A stretch of DNA of 64,000 nt from Alloacidobacterium sp035547425 (GCA_035547425.1 DASZUU010000018.1:29986-93985), one strand, 5' to 3'; positions 1 through 8,854 are shown, numbered from the stretch's first letter. Made by a program: numbers and translations. The notes: generated from the sequence alone by a model not told the origin.

Positions 1-159
1 AAGAACCGCCGGTATTCTTCATGCAGAATGGCGACTCTCTATAAACGAGAACCGAGGGACCAGGCACGACAGACGCGGCGGCCTTTTCCATGCTTCGACA
101 AAGCGCGGATAGAAATCGCCGCCCCTCATTCATAACAAACTGCATTTATTGGAAGCCGC

Positions 160-2760
160 ATGACGCCTGAGTCGCTATCCCTCCCGCGGATGCGGGACGC
201 GTATCAAAAAGAGACAGCCGACCTGCGTCTTACCTTCGAGCGTTCCGGCGACGGGTCGGCATCGATTCGCCGCCGGTCCACGATCGTCGATAAGGTCGTC
301 CGTCAGCTTTGGACAGGGCTGCTTGAAGAGAGATCGGAACCTGCCAGCATCACACTGGTTGCTACCGGTGGTTTCGGCCGCAAAGAGCTTTTCCCTTTTT
401 CCGATGTAGACGTGCTCTTCATTTGCGCGAATGACAGCGTGGAACGCGAGTACCGCGATATTATTCGCTCGTGCTCCCAGGCCATGTGGGATATCGGGCT
501 TCGTGCCAGCCCGGCAACCCGCACATGGAAAGAATGCGACCGCGTCGATCCGGATAATCTCGAGTTCATCGTTTCCCTGCTCGACCGACGCTATCTTTGC
601 GGCGACTACACTCTCTACAAACGTCTGGAAAACGACCTTTTGCCCTCGCTGGTTTTGCGCGAATGGAACACAATCATACAAAATCTCGCCGAAATGGCGC
701 GCGCGCGCCACGCCCGATACGGCAATACCATCTTTCATCTCGAGCCGAATATCAAGGAGTGTCCCGGCGGACTGCGGGATTATCACCTTTCGCAATGGCT
801 TACATTGCTCTTCTCACTGCAGGAACAAAAAAGCTGGCCGCGGCCTTCCGGCAATAATTTTTTCACTGTTCACAACGATCTCGAAACCGCATACGACTTT
901 CTTTCTGCCGCTCGATGTTTTCTCCACTACCGCTGCGGACGCGATGACAATACCCTCGACTGGCATGCGCAGGACGAAGCCGCAGAGCAAAGTATCGGGC
1001 TCGAAACCCGCGGCAGCGCTGACCCCGCATACTGGATGCGCACCTACTACCGTCATGCGCGGACTATTTTCCGCCGCACTTCTCTTTTGATGGACGATGT
1101 GCCGCCGCCTCGCCGCTCTTTTTACAAGCAGTTCCGCCGCCGTCGCACACCTGTGGCCGGAACCGAGTTTTTTCTGGAACAGGGGCGCCTCGAACTGAAT
1201 GAAGGCGCAACGGTCAGCGATGCAGACAGCGTGCTGCGCATCTTCGGCCTGATCGCCGCTCATGGTTACAAGCTTAGCCAGAATGCGGAAGACCGCATCG
1301 CTGAAGCCCTCCCGGTACTGGCCGTGCAGATGCCCGAAGGGCCGTTCCTATGGAATTGCCTGCGTGAAATTCTCCTGGGACCGCATGCCGCACATGCATT
1401 GCGCACGATGCACGCGCTGGGCGTACTTGAGCTTGTCATCCCCGAGTTCCACGGCATTGACGCGCTGGTTATCCGCGATTCGTATCATCGTTACACCGTC
1501 GATGAGCACACCTTCCTTGTGATCGACAATGTTCATGCGCTGCGACAGCCGGTGCATGATTGGGAAAAGCGGTTCGCAACCTTATTGCCCGAAATCGAGC
1601 GCCTCGATCTTTTTCTCCTGGCATTGCTGATGCACGATACCGGAAAGGCGCGTCGCACCGGCGATCACTGTGTTCAGAGCGTGGAATTGGCAGAAAGCCT
1701 CTTTGCCCGGCTCGAATTCGATCCGGAAGAGCGGGAGACAGTACGACGCATTATCCGCAATCACCTGGCCATGTCTCAGGCGCTGCGCCGCGATATCTTC
1801 GATCCGGAAAATGTCCGCACCTTCGGAGAAAAGATCGGCAGCCAGATGCAGCTCAAGATGCTTTGCCTGCTGACCTATGCCGATATCAAAGCGGTGGCTC
1901 CCGATGCGCTCACGCCCTGGAAAGCCGAGAACCTGTGGCAGCTTTATATTGCAACCTCGAATTTCCTCGATCGCAGCGTGGATGAGGAGCGTTATCACGT
2001 CGAATCCGATACCGGGCTGTTGAATCGCATCCTTGCTCTTACTCCCGATCGCAGCGACGAATTGAAGCTGTTTCTCGAGGGCTTGCCTCAGCGCTATTTG
2101 CAGACGCGCCTGCCCGATCAGATTCGCAGCCATTTTAAGATGGCCCTTGCCTTGCCCGCCGAACCTGTGCAGCTTTCCTTTCGCACTGTTCGCCAGTTGA
2201 ATGAGATCACGCTCATCACAGCAGATCGCCCCATGCTTTTTGCGGATATGGCTGGAGTGCTCTCAGCCTGGGGCATGAACATCATCAAGGCCGATGCGTT
2301 TTCCAACGCTGCCGGAACGATCCTCGATACATTCCAGTTCACCGATCCATTCCAGACATTGGAATTGAACCCCAGCGAAATCGACCGCTTCCTGAAAAGC
2401 ATTCGTGATGTCATCTCACAGCATGTGCCCATCGAAACGGTATTGCGCGCGCGCAGTCATGCCAATCGCCGCAATCATACAAAGGTGCGGGTAGAGACTC
2501 GATTGACGTTCGACAATACATCGTCTACGCACAGCACGTTATTGCAGGTTGTCGCGCAGGACACGCCGGGACTGCTGCGCGCGCTCGCTCTCACCTTTGC
2601 CGAGTCTCGCTGCAATATTGAAGTGGCTCTCATCGATACTGAAGGCGAGGTCGCGATTGACGTCTTCTACCTGACATCGCTGGGCCGCAAGCTCAACGAA
2701 GCCCAACAGGAAGAGCTTTCCTCTTTTCTGGAAAAGGCAATTGAAGACATTCGTCATTGA
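160..2760 (+). CDS. glnD: Bifunctional uridylyltransferase/uridylyl-removing enzyme GlnD
   Basis: This enzyme uridylylates and deuridylylates PII signal proteins in response to glutamine and so acts as the cytoplasmic nitrogen sensor. The 866 residues show the expected GlnD order. A nucleotidyltransferase motif lies at about residues 70-85 (GGFGRKEL then SDVDVLF, with the catalytic Asp pair). A PII-uridylyltransferase helical region follows, then an HD domain with the HD pair at residues 492-493 (MHDTGKARRTGDH), and two C-terminal ACT domains (from about residue 680 and from about 790). The length is normal for the family. The start is ATG at 160 with GGAAG just upstream. No glnB, amtB or glnA lies in the window, so the gene appears to be transcribed alone. 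Identification is confident. Confidence 0.95.
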   Translation: MTPESLSLPRMRDAYQKETADLRLTFERSGDGSASIRRRSTIVDKVVRQLWTGLLEERSEPASITLVATGGFGRKELFPFSDVDVLFICANDSVEREYRDIIRSCSQAMWDIGLRASPATRTWKECDRVDPDNLEFIVSLLDRRYLCGDYTLYKRLENDLLPSLVLREWNTIIQNLAEMARARHARYGNTIFHLEPNIKECPGGLRDYHLSQWLTLLFSLQEQKSWPRPSGNNFFTVHNDLETAYDFLSAARCFLHYRCGRDDNTLDWHAQDEAAEQSIGLETRGSADPAYWMRTYYRHARTIFRRTSLLMDDVPPPRRSFYKQFRRRRTPVAGTEFFLEQGRLELNEGATVSDADSVLRIFGLIAAHGYKLSQNAEDRIAEALPVLAVQMPEGPFLWNCLREILLGPHAAHALRTMHALGVLELVIPEFHGIDALVIRDSYHRYTVDEHTFLVIDNVHALRQPVHDWEKRFATLLPEIERLDLFLLALLMHDTGKARRTGDHCVQSVELAESLFARLEFDPEERETVRRIIRNHLAMSQALRRDIFDPENVRTFGEKIGSQMQLKMLCLLTYADIKAVAPDALTPWKAENLWQLYIATSNFLDRSVDEERYHVESDTGLLNRILALTPDRSDELKLFLEGLPQRYLQTRLPDQIRSHFKMALALPAEPVQLSFRTVRQLNEITLITADRPMLFADMAGVLSAWGMNIIKADAFSNAAGTILDTFQFTDPFQTLELNPSEIDRFLKSIRDVISQHVPIETVLRARSHANRRNHTKVRVETRLTFDNTSSTHSTLLQVVAQDTPGLLRALALTFAESRCNIEVALIDTEGEVAIDVFYLTSLGRKLNEAQQEELSSFLEKAIEDIRH

Positions 2761-2980
2761 GCTGTACTCAAGGCAGTACCGAGATATTTCTGAGTTCTCG
2801 CCGGAAGGAAGTAGAATCATTCATCATTTCAAGTAGGCCCTCACCAGGTCGATCAAGCTTTCAACCAATTCCGTCGTGATACATTGACGTCGGATGGAAA
2901 ACGCCGCTCTGTAATGTTCCCGAAATAGTTACCAGTCAAGATCAACTCTGTATGCCTCGTCCGAATCATCAGGAGATTTT

Positions 2981-4429
2981 TTGCGCCAGTTGATGACAAT
3001 TTTGTGCCTGACGCTGTGCTCTCTGCCGGCAAAACCACAGATAAGTGCCTCTCTTCCCGAGGAACCAAAGCCGCAGCTTACGATGTCGCTGTCTTCAGAA
3101 GATATGGGCGGGCCTCAAAAAATCGAGCAGCAAAAAGCCCCCAGCACAACTGTGTTTTCTCACAGCGATGCGACGCGGTGGTGGATCTCCGGCCAGTCGA
3201 ATATCATCTTTCAGGCCCATCCTCCTTTCCATGCGCCTTATCAGGGCGAAAACAGCCTCCATGGCGCGGGTGAATACAAAACTTCGCTGGTCGGAACTCT
3301 TTTTCTCGGCTACCAGCCGCATCGCAGTACGCGCTATAACACCGATTTCATCGTGGATTTTGAGAGCGCCGGCGGCCGCGGGCTCAGCCAGGCCCTCGGC
3401 CTGGCTGGTTTTACGAACCTTGACGTCGTGCGGAATCCCAATCTGGGCTCGGCTCCCTATCTTGCGCGCGGCGAAATTCATCAGACGATCGGGCTTACCA
3501 GCGAAACCACAGATTCCACCCCCAGCTTTCTTTCCTTTGCCTCAAAAGTACCGGTGCGCCGCCTTGAGTTTCGCATCGGCAAGATGAGCATGCCCGATGT
3601 TTTCGATATCAACTCGATCGGAAGTGATAGCCACCTGCAGTTCACCAATTGGACGGTAGACAACAATGGGGCATGGGACTATGCCGCAGATACTCGCGGT
3701 TACACTGTCGCGGCTACTGCCGAATATGATGACCGAAGCTGGAGCGCCCGCTACGGGCTCGCGGCCATGCCAACCGTCGCGAACGGCATCGATCTGGACT
3801 GGGCTCTTTCGCGAGCAAGCGGACAGAACATGGAATTTGAGCTGCGGCGATCGCTCCTGCCCGGGCGCAAAGGTACGACCCGCATTCTGAGCTTCGTCAA
3901 CCATGCGCATATGGGGTCATACCGGGAGGCCGTAGAAGCTTACCTGAATGGCACGGATCCGACGCCAATCATCACAAAACATGAGCATTTCAGCGCCGTA
4001 AAGTACGGTTTTGGCTGGAACAATGAGCAGGAAATCACCACTAACCTCCGTGTTTTCAGCCGCTTCGGATGGAATGAAGGCCAACATGAATCCTTTGCCT
4101 ATACCGAAGTCGACCAAACTGTTGCTTTTGGGGGCGATTTTACGGGCGCTGACTGGCATCGGCCTATCGATAAAATTGGAATTGCATTTGTTTCCAACGC
4201 CATTAAGCAGGATCACCAGAACTATCTGAAATATGGAGGTTTAGGGTTTCTTTTGGGCGATGGAAAGCTGAATTATGGACGGGAAAATATCGTCGAAAGC
4301 TACTACAACTGGCATGTGACCAGTGGTCTTTATTTCGCCCTGGGACTAAGCCACATCAATAATCCCGGGTATAACCGCGACCGCGGCCCGGTGTGGGTTC
4401 CCAGCATTCGCATGCACGTCGATTACTAA
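2981..4429 (+). CDS. OprB-like carbohydrate-selective porin
   Basis: This is a predicted outer-membrane beta-barrel protein of the OprB family, which passes sugars through the outer membrane. The 482-residue product begins with a cleavable-looking Sec signal, followed by a long stretch rich in aromatic and Gly residues with alternating polar/apolar strands and a terminal aromatic pattern ending in VDY, as in barrel proteins. Phrases such as LFLGYQPHRSTRYNTDF and FRIGKMSMPDVFD resemble the family. The start is TTG at 2981, chosen because AGGAG at 2971-2975 sits five bases upstream; no better Met is available near the signal sequence. A strong bidirectional terminator follows. The substrate is unknown. 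Confidence 0.75.
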   Translation: MRQLMTILCLTLCSLPAKPQISASLPEEPKPQLTMSLSSEDMGGPQKIEQQKAPSTTVFSHSDATRWWISGQSNIIFQAHPPFHAPYQGENSLHGAGEYKTSLVGTLFLGYQPHRSTRYNTDFIVDFESAGGRGLSQALGLAGFTNLDVVRNPNLGSAPYLARGEIHQTIGLTSETTDSTPSFLSFASKVPVRRLEFRIGKMSMPDVFDINSIGSDSHLQFTNWTVDNNGAWDYAADTRGYTVAATAEYDDRSWSARYGLAAMPTVANGIDLDWALSRASGQNMEFELRRSLLPGRKGTTRILSFVNHAHMGSYREAVEAYLNGTDPTPIITKHEHFSAVKYGFGWNNEQEITTNLRVFSRFGWNEGQHESFAYTEVDQTVAFGGDFTGADWHRPIDKIGIAFVSNAIKQDHQNYLKYGGLGFLLGDGKLNYGRENIVESYYNWHVTSGLYFALGLSHINNPGYNRDRGPVWVPSIRMHVDY

Positions 4430-4448
4430 GCCAAAATCGGCAATTTGC

Positions 4449-4483
4449 GCACAAAAACGCGCCTTTTGAGCGCGTTTTTGTGC
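4449..4483. terminator. Bidirectional intrinsic terminator
   Basis: Perfect 14-bp inverted repeat (4449-4462 pairing with 4470-4483) with a 7-base loop. The stem contains an A5 tract on one arm and a T5 tract on the other, so it reads as a GC-capped hairpin with U-rich 3' arm on both strands. It lies between the porin (ends 4429) and the converging small ORF (ends 4503), suiting both. Confidence 0.8.
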
Positions 4484-4502
4484 ATTCCAAGCCTCTTAGT
4501 AG

Positions 4503-4718
4503 TTAGTTAAAGGGGAGAGCTACCGCCGGACGCTGGGCGTCAAGTTTTTCCTTACAGATATGTTTTGATTCAAGTAATGCGCTCTCAGCTTTGGTGTGGG
4601 CAGCACCAAGAACCTGGAAGCAGTGAAAGCAGACGGTCAATTTGACGTCGAGGGTACGGACACGGGCAGGAAGTAATTTCTGCGGAACCGCATGGGTGGT
4701 GGTAACTGCGAAGGCCAT
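4503..4718 (-). CDS. Small hypothetical protein (71 aa)
   Basis: I do not recognise this protein. It is 71 residues, basic, with one CFHC motif near residues 31-34 and a third Cys near residue 55, so metal or thiol chemistry is conceivable but unproven. Support for it being real is indirect. A GGAG lies nine bases before the ATG at 4718 on the minus strand. The bidirectional terminator at 4449-4483 begins just 20 bases past its stop codon, and would be superfluous in that orientation if no gene were there. It has no neighbours in operon-like spacing. It could still be a chance ORF. Confidence 0.4.
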   Translation of the reverse strand: MAFAVTTTHAVPQKLLPARVRTLDVKLTVCFHCFQVLGAAHTKAESALLESKHICKEKLDAQRPAVALPFN

Positions 4719-5009
4719 AGCTCAAAACTCCAGCGTTGGAGGTTTAACTGGGAGCATGATCCGCACAGAATAGGGAGCGACAACTGCTTTACCCATCCTA
4801 TAAGGGATGACGCCTATGAAATTTTTGCAACTTGCTTATGGGAATTGATGCCTGGTTAGGCTTCCCGGTTGTGCGTATAAGGAAGTTTTTGCTCATTTTC
4901 CCTAATCGTCAACAATTTTTTTCACTTTTCAGGAAAAATTTTCTTCTTTGTCTCCTCTCGTCCCCCTGAATGGCCGCCGATAATCTCCGTACCATAAGGA
5001 ATTTTTTTC

Positions 5010-5984
5010 ATGACGCTTTCTGAGGGGAAAACCTCAACAATTCTGCTCGCTGATGCCAATCCTGAATCTGCCGCAGCACTTTCGGCGCTGCTTGAATCCT
5101 GGAACTTCCGGGTAGAGTTATGGACAGATGGAGCGGCTGCCTTTAAAAGGCTGAATAGTCCGGAAGCTCCGGAGATTGCCATCCTGGATTACGATCTGCC
5201 TTCCATGAAAGGCTTTGAAGTCATTGCTGAAATCCGGCGGCGGTCACGTCAGCAAGCCTTATGGCTGATGCTCATGAGCGGATCACCCAACTCGGAAAAG
5301 ATCGAAATGGCCACAAAGGCAAGCGTGGACGATTTCCTGCTGAAGCCGATCAATGAGACAGACCTGCTGATTCGCCTGCGCACAGCCGAGCGGGTCAGGT
5401 ATCTTTATCAACAGCTTCAGGAACAGATGGATACGGTACGTTACTATGCTTCGCACGACAGCCTGACCGGGCTCTTGAGTCGAGAAGCGATGCTGCGCCT
5501 GTTATTTCAGGAAACGGACCGCGTGCAGCGCAACCGGACTCCGCTCACGCTCATGGTGGTGGATCTGGATAAATTCTCTGAAATCAATAACGAATATGGA
5601 TATGGCACGGGGGATGCGGTGCTGCGGGAGTTTGCGGATCGCCTGAAGCGCTACCTCCGCAGTTACGACATTCTTGGACACGGCGGGGAGGACGAGTTTC
5701 TCATTGGACTCCCCGGATGTACCGCCGAACAGGCGACATCCATGGCGGAGAGGCTGCAAACTACCGTCCTCGGCAAGCCATACCACATTCATCGCGATGT
5801 ATTTCACATAACATCCAGCGTGGGAATTGCCAGCAGCCGAGGACGCTCACCTCTGATTGTGCTGAAAGAGGCTGAACGAGCGCTGGCAAACGCCAAGGTA
5901 GCCGGGCGAAACCGGATTCACGTCTTTGGACAACAGGCTGAGCCGCTGGAACCGGGAAATCAGAATTGCACCGGGATTGTTTAA
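5010..5984 (+). CDS. Response regulator with GGDEF-type domain (variant GEDEF active site)
   Basis: The 324-residue protein combines an N-terminal receiver domain (about residues 8-125; acidic Asp15, phosphoacceptor Asp60 in LDYDLP, Lys in LLKP) with a C-terminal GGDEF domain (about 145-310), the fold of diguanylate cyclases that make c-di-GMP from GTP. The substrate-binding half is present (SHDSLTGLLSR; VDLDKFSEINNEYG). The signature reads G226-E-D-E-F230 instead of GG(D/E)EF. The inhibitory I-site R217-S-Y-D220 lies exactly five residues upstream, which fixes that alignment. Gly-to-Glu at this place often harms catalysis, so it may be a weak enzyme or a c-di-GMP-binding receptor. The start is ATG at 5010 after AAGGA. 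The gene stands alone; no partner kinase is adjacent. Confidence 0.85.
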   Translation: MTLSEGKTSTILLADANPESAAALSALLESWNFRVELWTDGAAAFKRLNSPEAPEIAILDYDLPSMKGFEVIAEIRRRSRQQALWLMLMSGSPNSEKIEMATKASVDDFLLKPINETDLLIRLRTAERVRYLYQQLQEQMDTVRYYASHDSLTGLLSREAMLRLLFQETDRVQRNRTPLTLMVVDLDKFSEINNEYGYGTGDAVLREFADRLKRYLRSYDILGHGGEDEFLIGLPGCTAEQATSMAERLQTTVLGKPYHIHRDVFHITSSVGIASSRGRSPLIVLKEAERALANAKVAGRNRIHVFGQQAEPLEPGNQNCTGIV

Positions 5985-6103
5985 GTCATCGCTCATATTT
6001 CAAGCCAACCCGTCTTCGATCATAAGAAGTCTGCAGAAAACCGACATTTGCAAAAGTACAAAAGTGTTACAAGTTCAAGCCCGCTGTGCTGATACGGTCT
6101 AAA

Positions 6104-6119
6104 TAGGGACTTATCCCTA
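6104..6119. promoter_or_regulatory. Palindrome upstream of the desaturase gene
   Basis: A perfect 6-bp inverted repeat, TAGGGA - 4 bases - TCCCTA, ends 18 bases before the desaturase start at 6138. It could be an operator or a small hairpin near the 5' end of the message. No known regulator can be assigned. Confidence 0.3.
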
Positions 6120-6137
6120 AAGGATGCCGTTTTTCGC

Positions 6138-7067
6138 ATGCCTGTTGAATTATTAGAACCCCCCGTAGTGGAAACACCTTCTACCACGAAACGCTATAAC
6201 CCAAAATCGGATTTGCCTACCCTTGGCCGCGCTGCACAAGGCGGTAAGACAAGCTGGATCACAAGCATCTTCATGATTGCTTTCCATATCGGAGCCATCG
6301 CAGCATTATTTTTCTTCTCCTGGGGAGCGGTGCTGACTGCGGCAGTCTTATATGTATTCGCCATTAATATGGGCATCGGTATGGGCTACCATCGGTTATT
6401 GACGCATCGCGGGTACAAAACCCCAAGGTGGGTTGAATATTTTCTGGCTGTATGCGGCACACTCTCTCTTGAGGGCGGACCGATCTTCTGGGTAGCCACG
6501 CACCGCGTGCACCATCAGCATTCCGATAAGATCGGCGACCCGCACACACCGACCGAAGGCGGATGGTGGGCGCATGTGGGCTGGATTCTGAGCGGCGAAT
6601 CGCTGCATGCGCAAACAGTGATGCTGGCGCGTTACGCTCCTGATCTGACGAGCGACCGCTTTCATGTATGGCTCAGCAAATACCACTGGGTTCCGTTGAC
6701 AGTTGTAGGCCTGGGACTGCTCGCTGTTGGCGGCTGGACATGGGTGCTCTGGGGCATCTTCTTCCGCGTAACGTTGGGCCTGCATGCTACCTGGCTGGTA
6801 AATTCCGCTACCCACATGTGGGGATCGCGGCGTTTCCAGACGCGGGACGATTCCCGCAACAACTGGTGGGTGGCTCTGCTTACCGGCGGTGAAGGCTGGC
6901 ATAACAACCATCATGCGCATCCCGTATCGGCTCGGCACGGATTGAAGTGGTACGAGTTCGATCCAAACTATTACGGTATCTGGTTGTTGAAGGCGCTTGG
7001 ATTGGCGCGCGACATCAAAATTGCGCAGTACGATCCGAAGAATCCACGCCCTGCCGGCGCAGCTTAA
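6138..7067 (+). CDS. Membrane fatty-acid (acyl-CoA/acyl-lipid) desaturase
   Basis: This is a di-iron integral-membrane desaturase that introduces a cis double bond into acyl chains, probably a delta-9-type enzyme adjusting membrane fluidity. The 309 residues contain the three histidine boxes in the right order: HRLLTHRG, HRVHHQHSD and HNNHHAHP. Hydrophobic membrane segments lie between them (IAALFFFSWGAVLTAAVLYVFA near residues 50-75, and the LTVVGLGLLAVGG to FFRVTLGLHA stretch later). The length matches bacterial stearoyl-CoA desaturase-like proteins. The ATG at 6138 is used; AAGGA at 6119-6123 lies rather far upstream. A terminator follows at 7090-7115, so the gene is monocistronic. Confidence 0.9.
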   Translation: MPVELLEPPVVETPSTTKRYNPKSDLPTLGRAAQGGKTSWITSIFMIAFHIGAIAALFFFSWGAVLTAAVLYVFAINMGIGMGYHRLLTHRGYKTPRWVEYFLAVCGTLSLEGGPIFWVATHRVHHQHSDKIGDPHTPTEGGWWAHVGWILSGESLHAQTVMLARYAPDLTSDRFHVWLSKYHWVPLTVVGLGLLAVGGWTWVLWGIFFRVTLGLHATWLVNSATHMWGSRRFQTRDDSRNNWWVALLTGGEGWHNNHHAHPVSARHGLKWYEFDPNYYGIWLLKALGLARDIKIAQYDPKNPRPAGAA

Positions 7068-7089
7068 AATACAATCAACTTTGAAATTT

Positions 7090-7115
7090 GCCCGCTCAGC
7101 CAAGACTGAGCGGGC
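7090..7115 (+). terminator. Intrinsic terminator after the desaturase gene
   Basis: A 10-bp GC-rich inverted repeat (GCCCGCTCAG with CTGAGCGGGC, 6-base loop) is followed by a short T-rich tract with T6 at 7123-7128. It lies 22 bases after the desaturase stop. It also shows that any TTG start at 7088 for the next gene would run through a terminator hairpin, so a downstream start is preferred. Confidence 0.8.
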
Positions 7116-7129
7116 ATTTCACTTTTTTC

Positions 7130-8056
7130 ATGCGCATAACACGACGCAGACCCGCCATGATTCTCTTCATCACGCTCGGCGTGTGCATGGTGGGCCTTGC
7201 GGTTGCGCTGAACGTCGGATGGATCATTCTGAACTGGCGGCGCGACTGGCCGATGTTTGTCGGAGTGCCGTTTTTTCTGCTGCTGATTGCCGGCCTCGTG
7301 CTCAATACTATTTTTCTTGTGCGAGAAGTGCGGCGGAACGAGCGGCACGATAGCTTTCTGAATGCTGTTACGCACGAACTGAAGACGCCGATTGCTTCCA
7401 TCCGGCTTTATCTGGAAACGCTGCAGCGGCGGGCGCTAAGCGAGGAGCAGCGACAGGAATTTTACGGAATTATGCTGGCGGACAGCGATCGATTGCTTGC
7501 CACGGTGGAGCAGGTTCTGAAGGCCGGAGAAGTCGGGCAGCGCTCGCGCAAGCAGATTCAGTCAGAACTGGATATGCGCACTCTGGTACAAGAGGCGATC
7601 GATACAACGCTGCGGCGCTATCATCTGGCGCCGGAAAACATTCAATTCGAAAGCGAGACAAACGCATCTCTACTCGTGCGCGGAAACCCGGATGATCTGC
7701 AGACTGCGGTACAAAATATCCTTGGCAATGCTGTGAAATATTCTCCAAACGGGCTTCGGGCGAAAGTTTCGCTGTACACAGAGGGCGATGCATGGGTAGT
7801 GCTGAATATTTCGGATGAAGGCATCGGCATTCCTTCGGCACACCTGAAGCGGGTTTTTAAGCGTTTCTATCGTGTTCCACATCGCAATGTATTGAAGACG
7901 AAGGGCACCGGGCTTGGGCTGTTCCTGGTGCGTACGATTGCGCGCCAGCATGGGGGCGACGCAGTGGCACAAAGCGCCGGAGAGGGGCGCGGCACGACGA
8001 TTCGCCTGCAATTGCCGCGCCTGCTTGGGCCTATCAGCAATACTCAATCGAGTTGA
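7130..8056 (+). CDS. Sensor histidine kinase lacking a large periplasmic domain
   Basis: This is a membrane histidine kinase of about 308 residues. Two transmembrane helices (about residues 10-32 and 43-62) are joined by only about ten residues, so there is no extracytoplasmic sensor domain, as in intramembrane-sensing kinases. The catalytic core is complete: H-box THELKTP, N-box NILGNAVKYSPNG, G1 DEGIGIP and G2 GTGLGLFLV. The ATG at 7130 is preferred because an in-frame TTG at 7088 lies inside the preceding terminator; the ATG at 7157 is also possible. The response-regulator gene begins seven bases after the stop, with its GAGGA spanning the kinase stop region, indicating a translationally linked pair. 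The stimulus is unknown. Confidence 0.85.
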   Translation: MRITRRRPAMILFITLGVCMVGLAVALNVGWIILNWRRDWPMFVGVPFFLLLIAGLVLNTIFLVREVRRNERHDSFLNAVTHELKTPIASIRLYLETLQRRALSEEQRQEFYGIMLADSDRLLATVEQVLKAGEVGQRSRKQIQSELDMRTLVQEAIDTTLRRYHLAPENIQFESETNASLLVRGNPDDLQTAVQNILGNAVKYSPNGLRAKVSLYTEGDAWVVLNISDEGIGIPSAHLKRVFKRFYRVPHRNVLKTKGTGLGLFLVRTIARQHGGDAVAQSAGEGRGTTIRLQLPRLLGPISNTQSS

Positions 8057-8062
8057 GGAATC

Positions 8063-8797
8063 ATGCCAAAGAAAACTGCCCGCATTTTGGTTGTAGAAGA
8101 TGAAGCCCACCTTGCGCAGGGCCTACTGTTTAACCTGCAGGTAGAAGGTTTTGACGTAGAGATCGCAAATGACGGCGAAAGCGCGCTTGCCATGCTGTCG
8201 TCCCCTGAGGCAAATTTTGATGCAGTGCTGCTGGATGTCATGCTTCCCGGCAAAGATGGGTTCGAGGTGGCACATGAACTGCGGAAGCAGGAAAACTACA
8301 TTCCTATTTTAATGTTGACCGCGCGTGGCCGTCCGGAAGACGTGCTGAAAGGCTTTGCGGCTGGAGCAGATGATTATTTATCGAAGCCCTTCGATCTTTC
8401 CATTTTGCTGGCGCGTCTGCATGGCCTGATTCGGCGCATGAAATGGCATAGCCCGGCTCAGGCAACCGAGCAAAAATCGGATGAAATTGCAAAGTTTGAA
8501 TTTGGTGGGCGGTGCATCGATTTTGAGGCATTTGAGCTGACGGCTCCGGATAAACAGGTTCACCTGACGCTGATGGAAGCTGACTTCCTACGCTACCTGG
8601 TGCGGAATCAAGGGCGCATTATTTCCCGTAAGGAGCTGCTGGAACAGGTATGGCGTGTGCGCGAAGACACAGATACGCGCGCGATTGACAACTTTGTCGT
8701 TCGCCTACGCCGCTACATTGAAGAAGACCCCACCAATCCTGTTTTTCTGAAGACCGTGCGCGGCATCGGCTATCGTTTTCTTCCCGAGGGCGATTAA
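8063..8797 (+). CDS. OmpR/PhoB-family response regulator
   Basis: The 244-residue DNA-binding response regulator is the partner of the kinase immediately upstream. The receiver domain (about residues 6-120) shows the acidic pair VVEDE, phosphoacceptor Asp in LLDVMLPGKDG and the Lys in LSKPFD. The C-terminal winged-helix (about 145-240) has the family features LLEQVWR and AIDNFVVRLRRYIE followed by TVRGIGYRF. The start is ATG at 8063 with GAGGA six bases upstream. The copper operon starts just downstream but has its own promoter, so co-regulation of copper genes by this pair is possible but unproven. Confidence 0.93.
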   Translation: MPKKTARILVVEDEAHLAQGLLFNLQVEGFDVEIANDGESALAMLSSPEANFDAVLLDVMLPGKDGFEVAHELRKQENYIPILMLTARGRPEDVLKGFAAGADDYLSKPFDLSILLARLHGLIRRMKWHSPAQATEQKSDEIAKFEFGGRCIDFEAFELTAPDKQVHLTLMEADFLRYLVRNQGRIISRKELLEQVWRVREDTDTRAIDNFVVRLRRYIEEDPTNPVFLKTVRGIGYRFLPEGD

Positions 8798-8807
8798 GCT
8801 CGGCTTT

Positions 8808-8854
8808 TGCATCCTTGCAGTCATTTCGCTATCATATAGGTATGGGGGGTATAT
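8808..8854 (+). promoter_or_regulatory. Copper operon promoter with CsoR-type operator
   Basis: A -35-like TTGCAT (8808-8813) and -10-like TATCAT (8830-8835) are spaced by 16 bases. Overlapping the -10 and start region is a 21-base element at 8834-8854 with inverted ends ATATA/TATAT enclosing a GGTATG6 core. A run of six G flanked by AT-rich half-sites is the known form of CsoR/RcnR/FrmR-family operators. A CsoR gene is the last gene of the operon, so Cu(I)-relieved autorepression is the natural inference. Confidence 0.65.

Noticed and set aside
1..159. Possible end of an upstream gene
   Set aside because: All three plus-strand frames stay open for a while but none gives a recognisable C-terminus; one closes at 133-135 and another at 42-44. 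Too short to support a call.
2761..2980. Gap between glnD and the porin
   Set aside because: No ORF, hairpin terminator or RNA gene that I can support; only the porin ribosome site is visible.
4719..5009. c-di-GMP riboswitch before the REC-GGDEF gene
   Set aside because: The conserved core of GEMM-type riboswitches was looked for and is not present.
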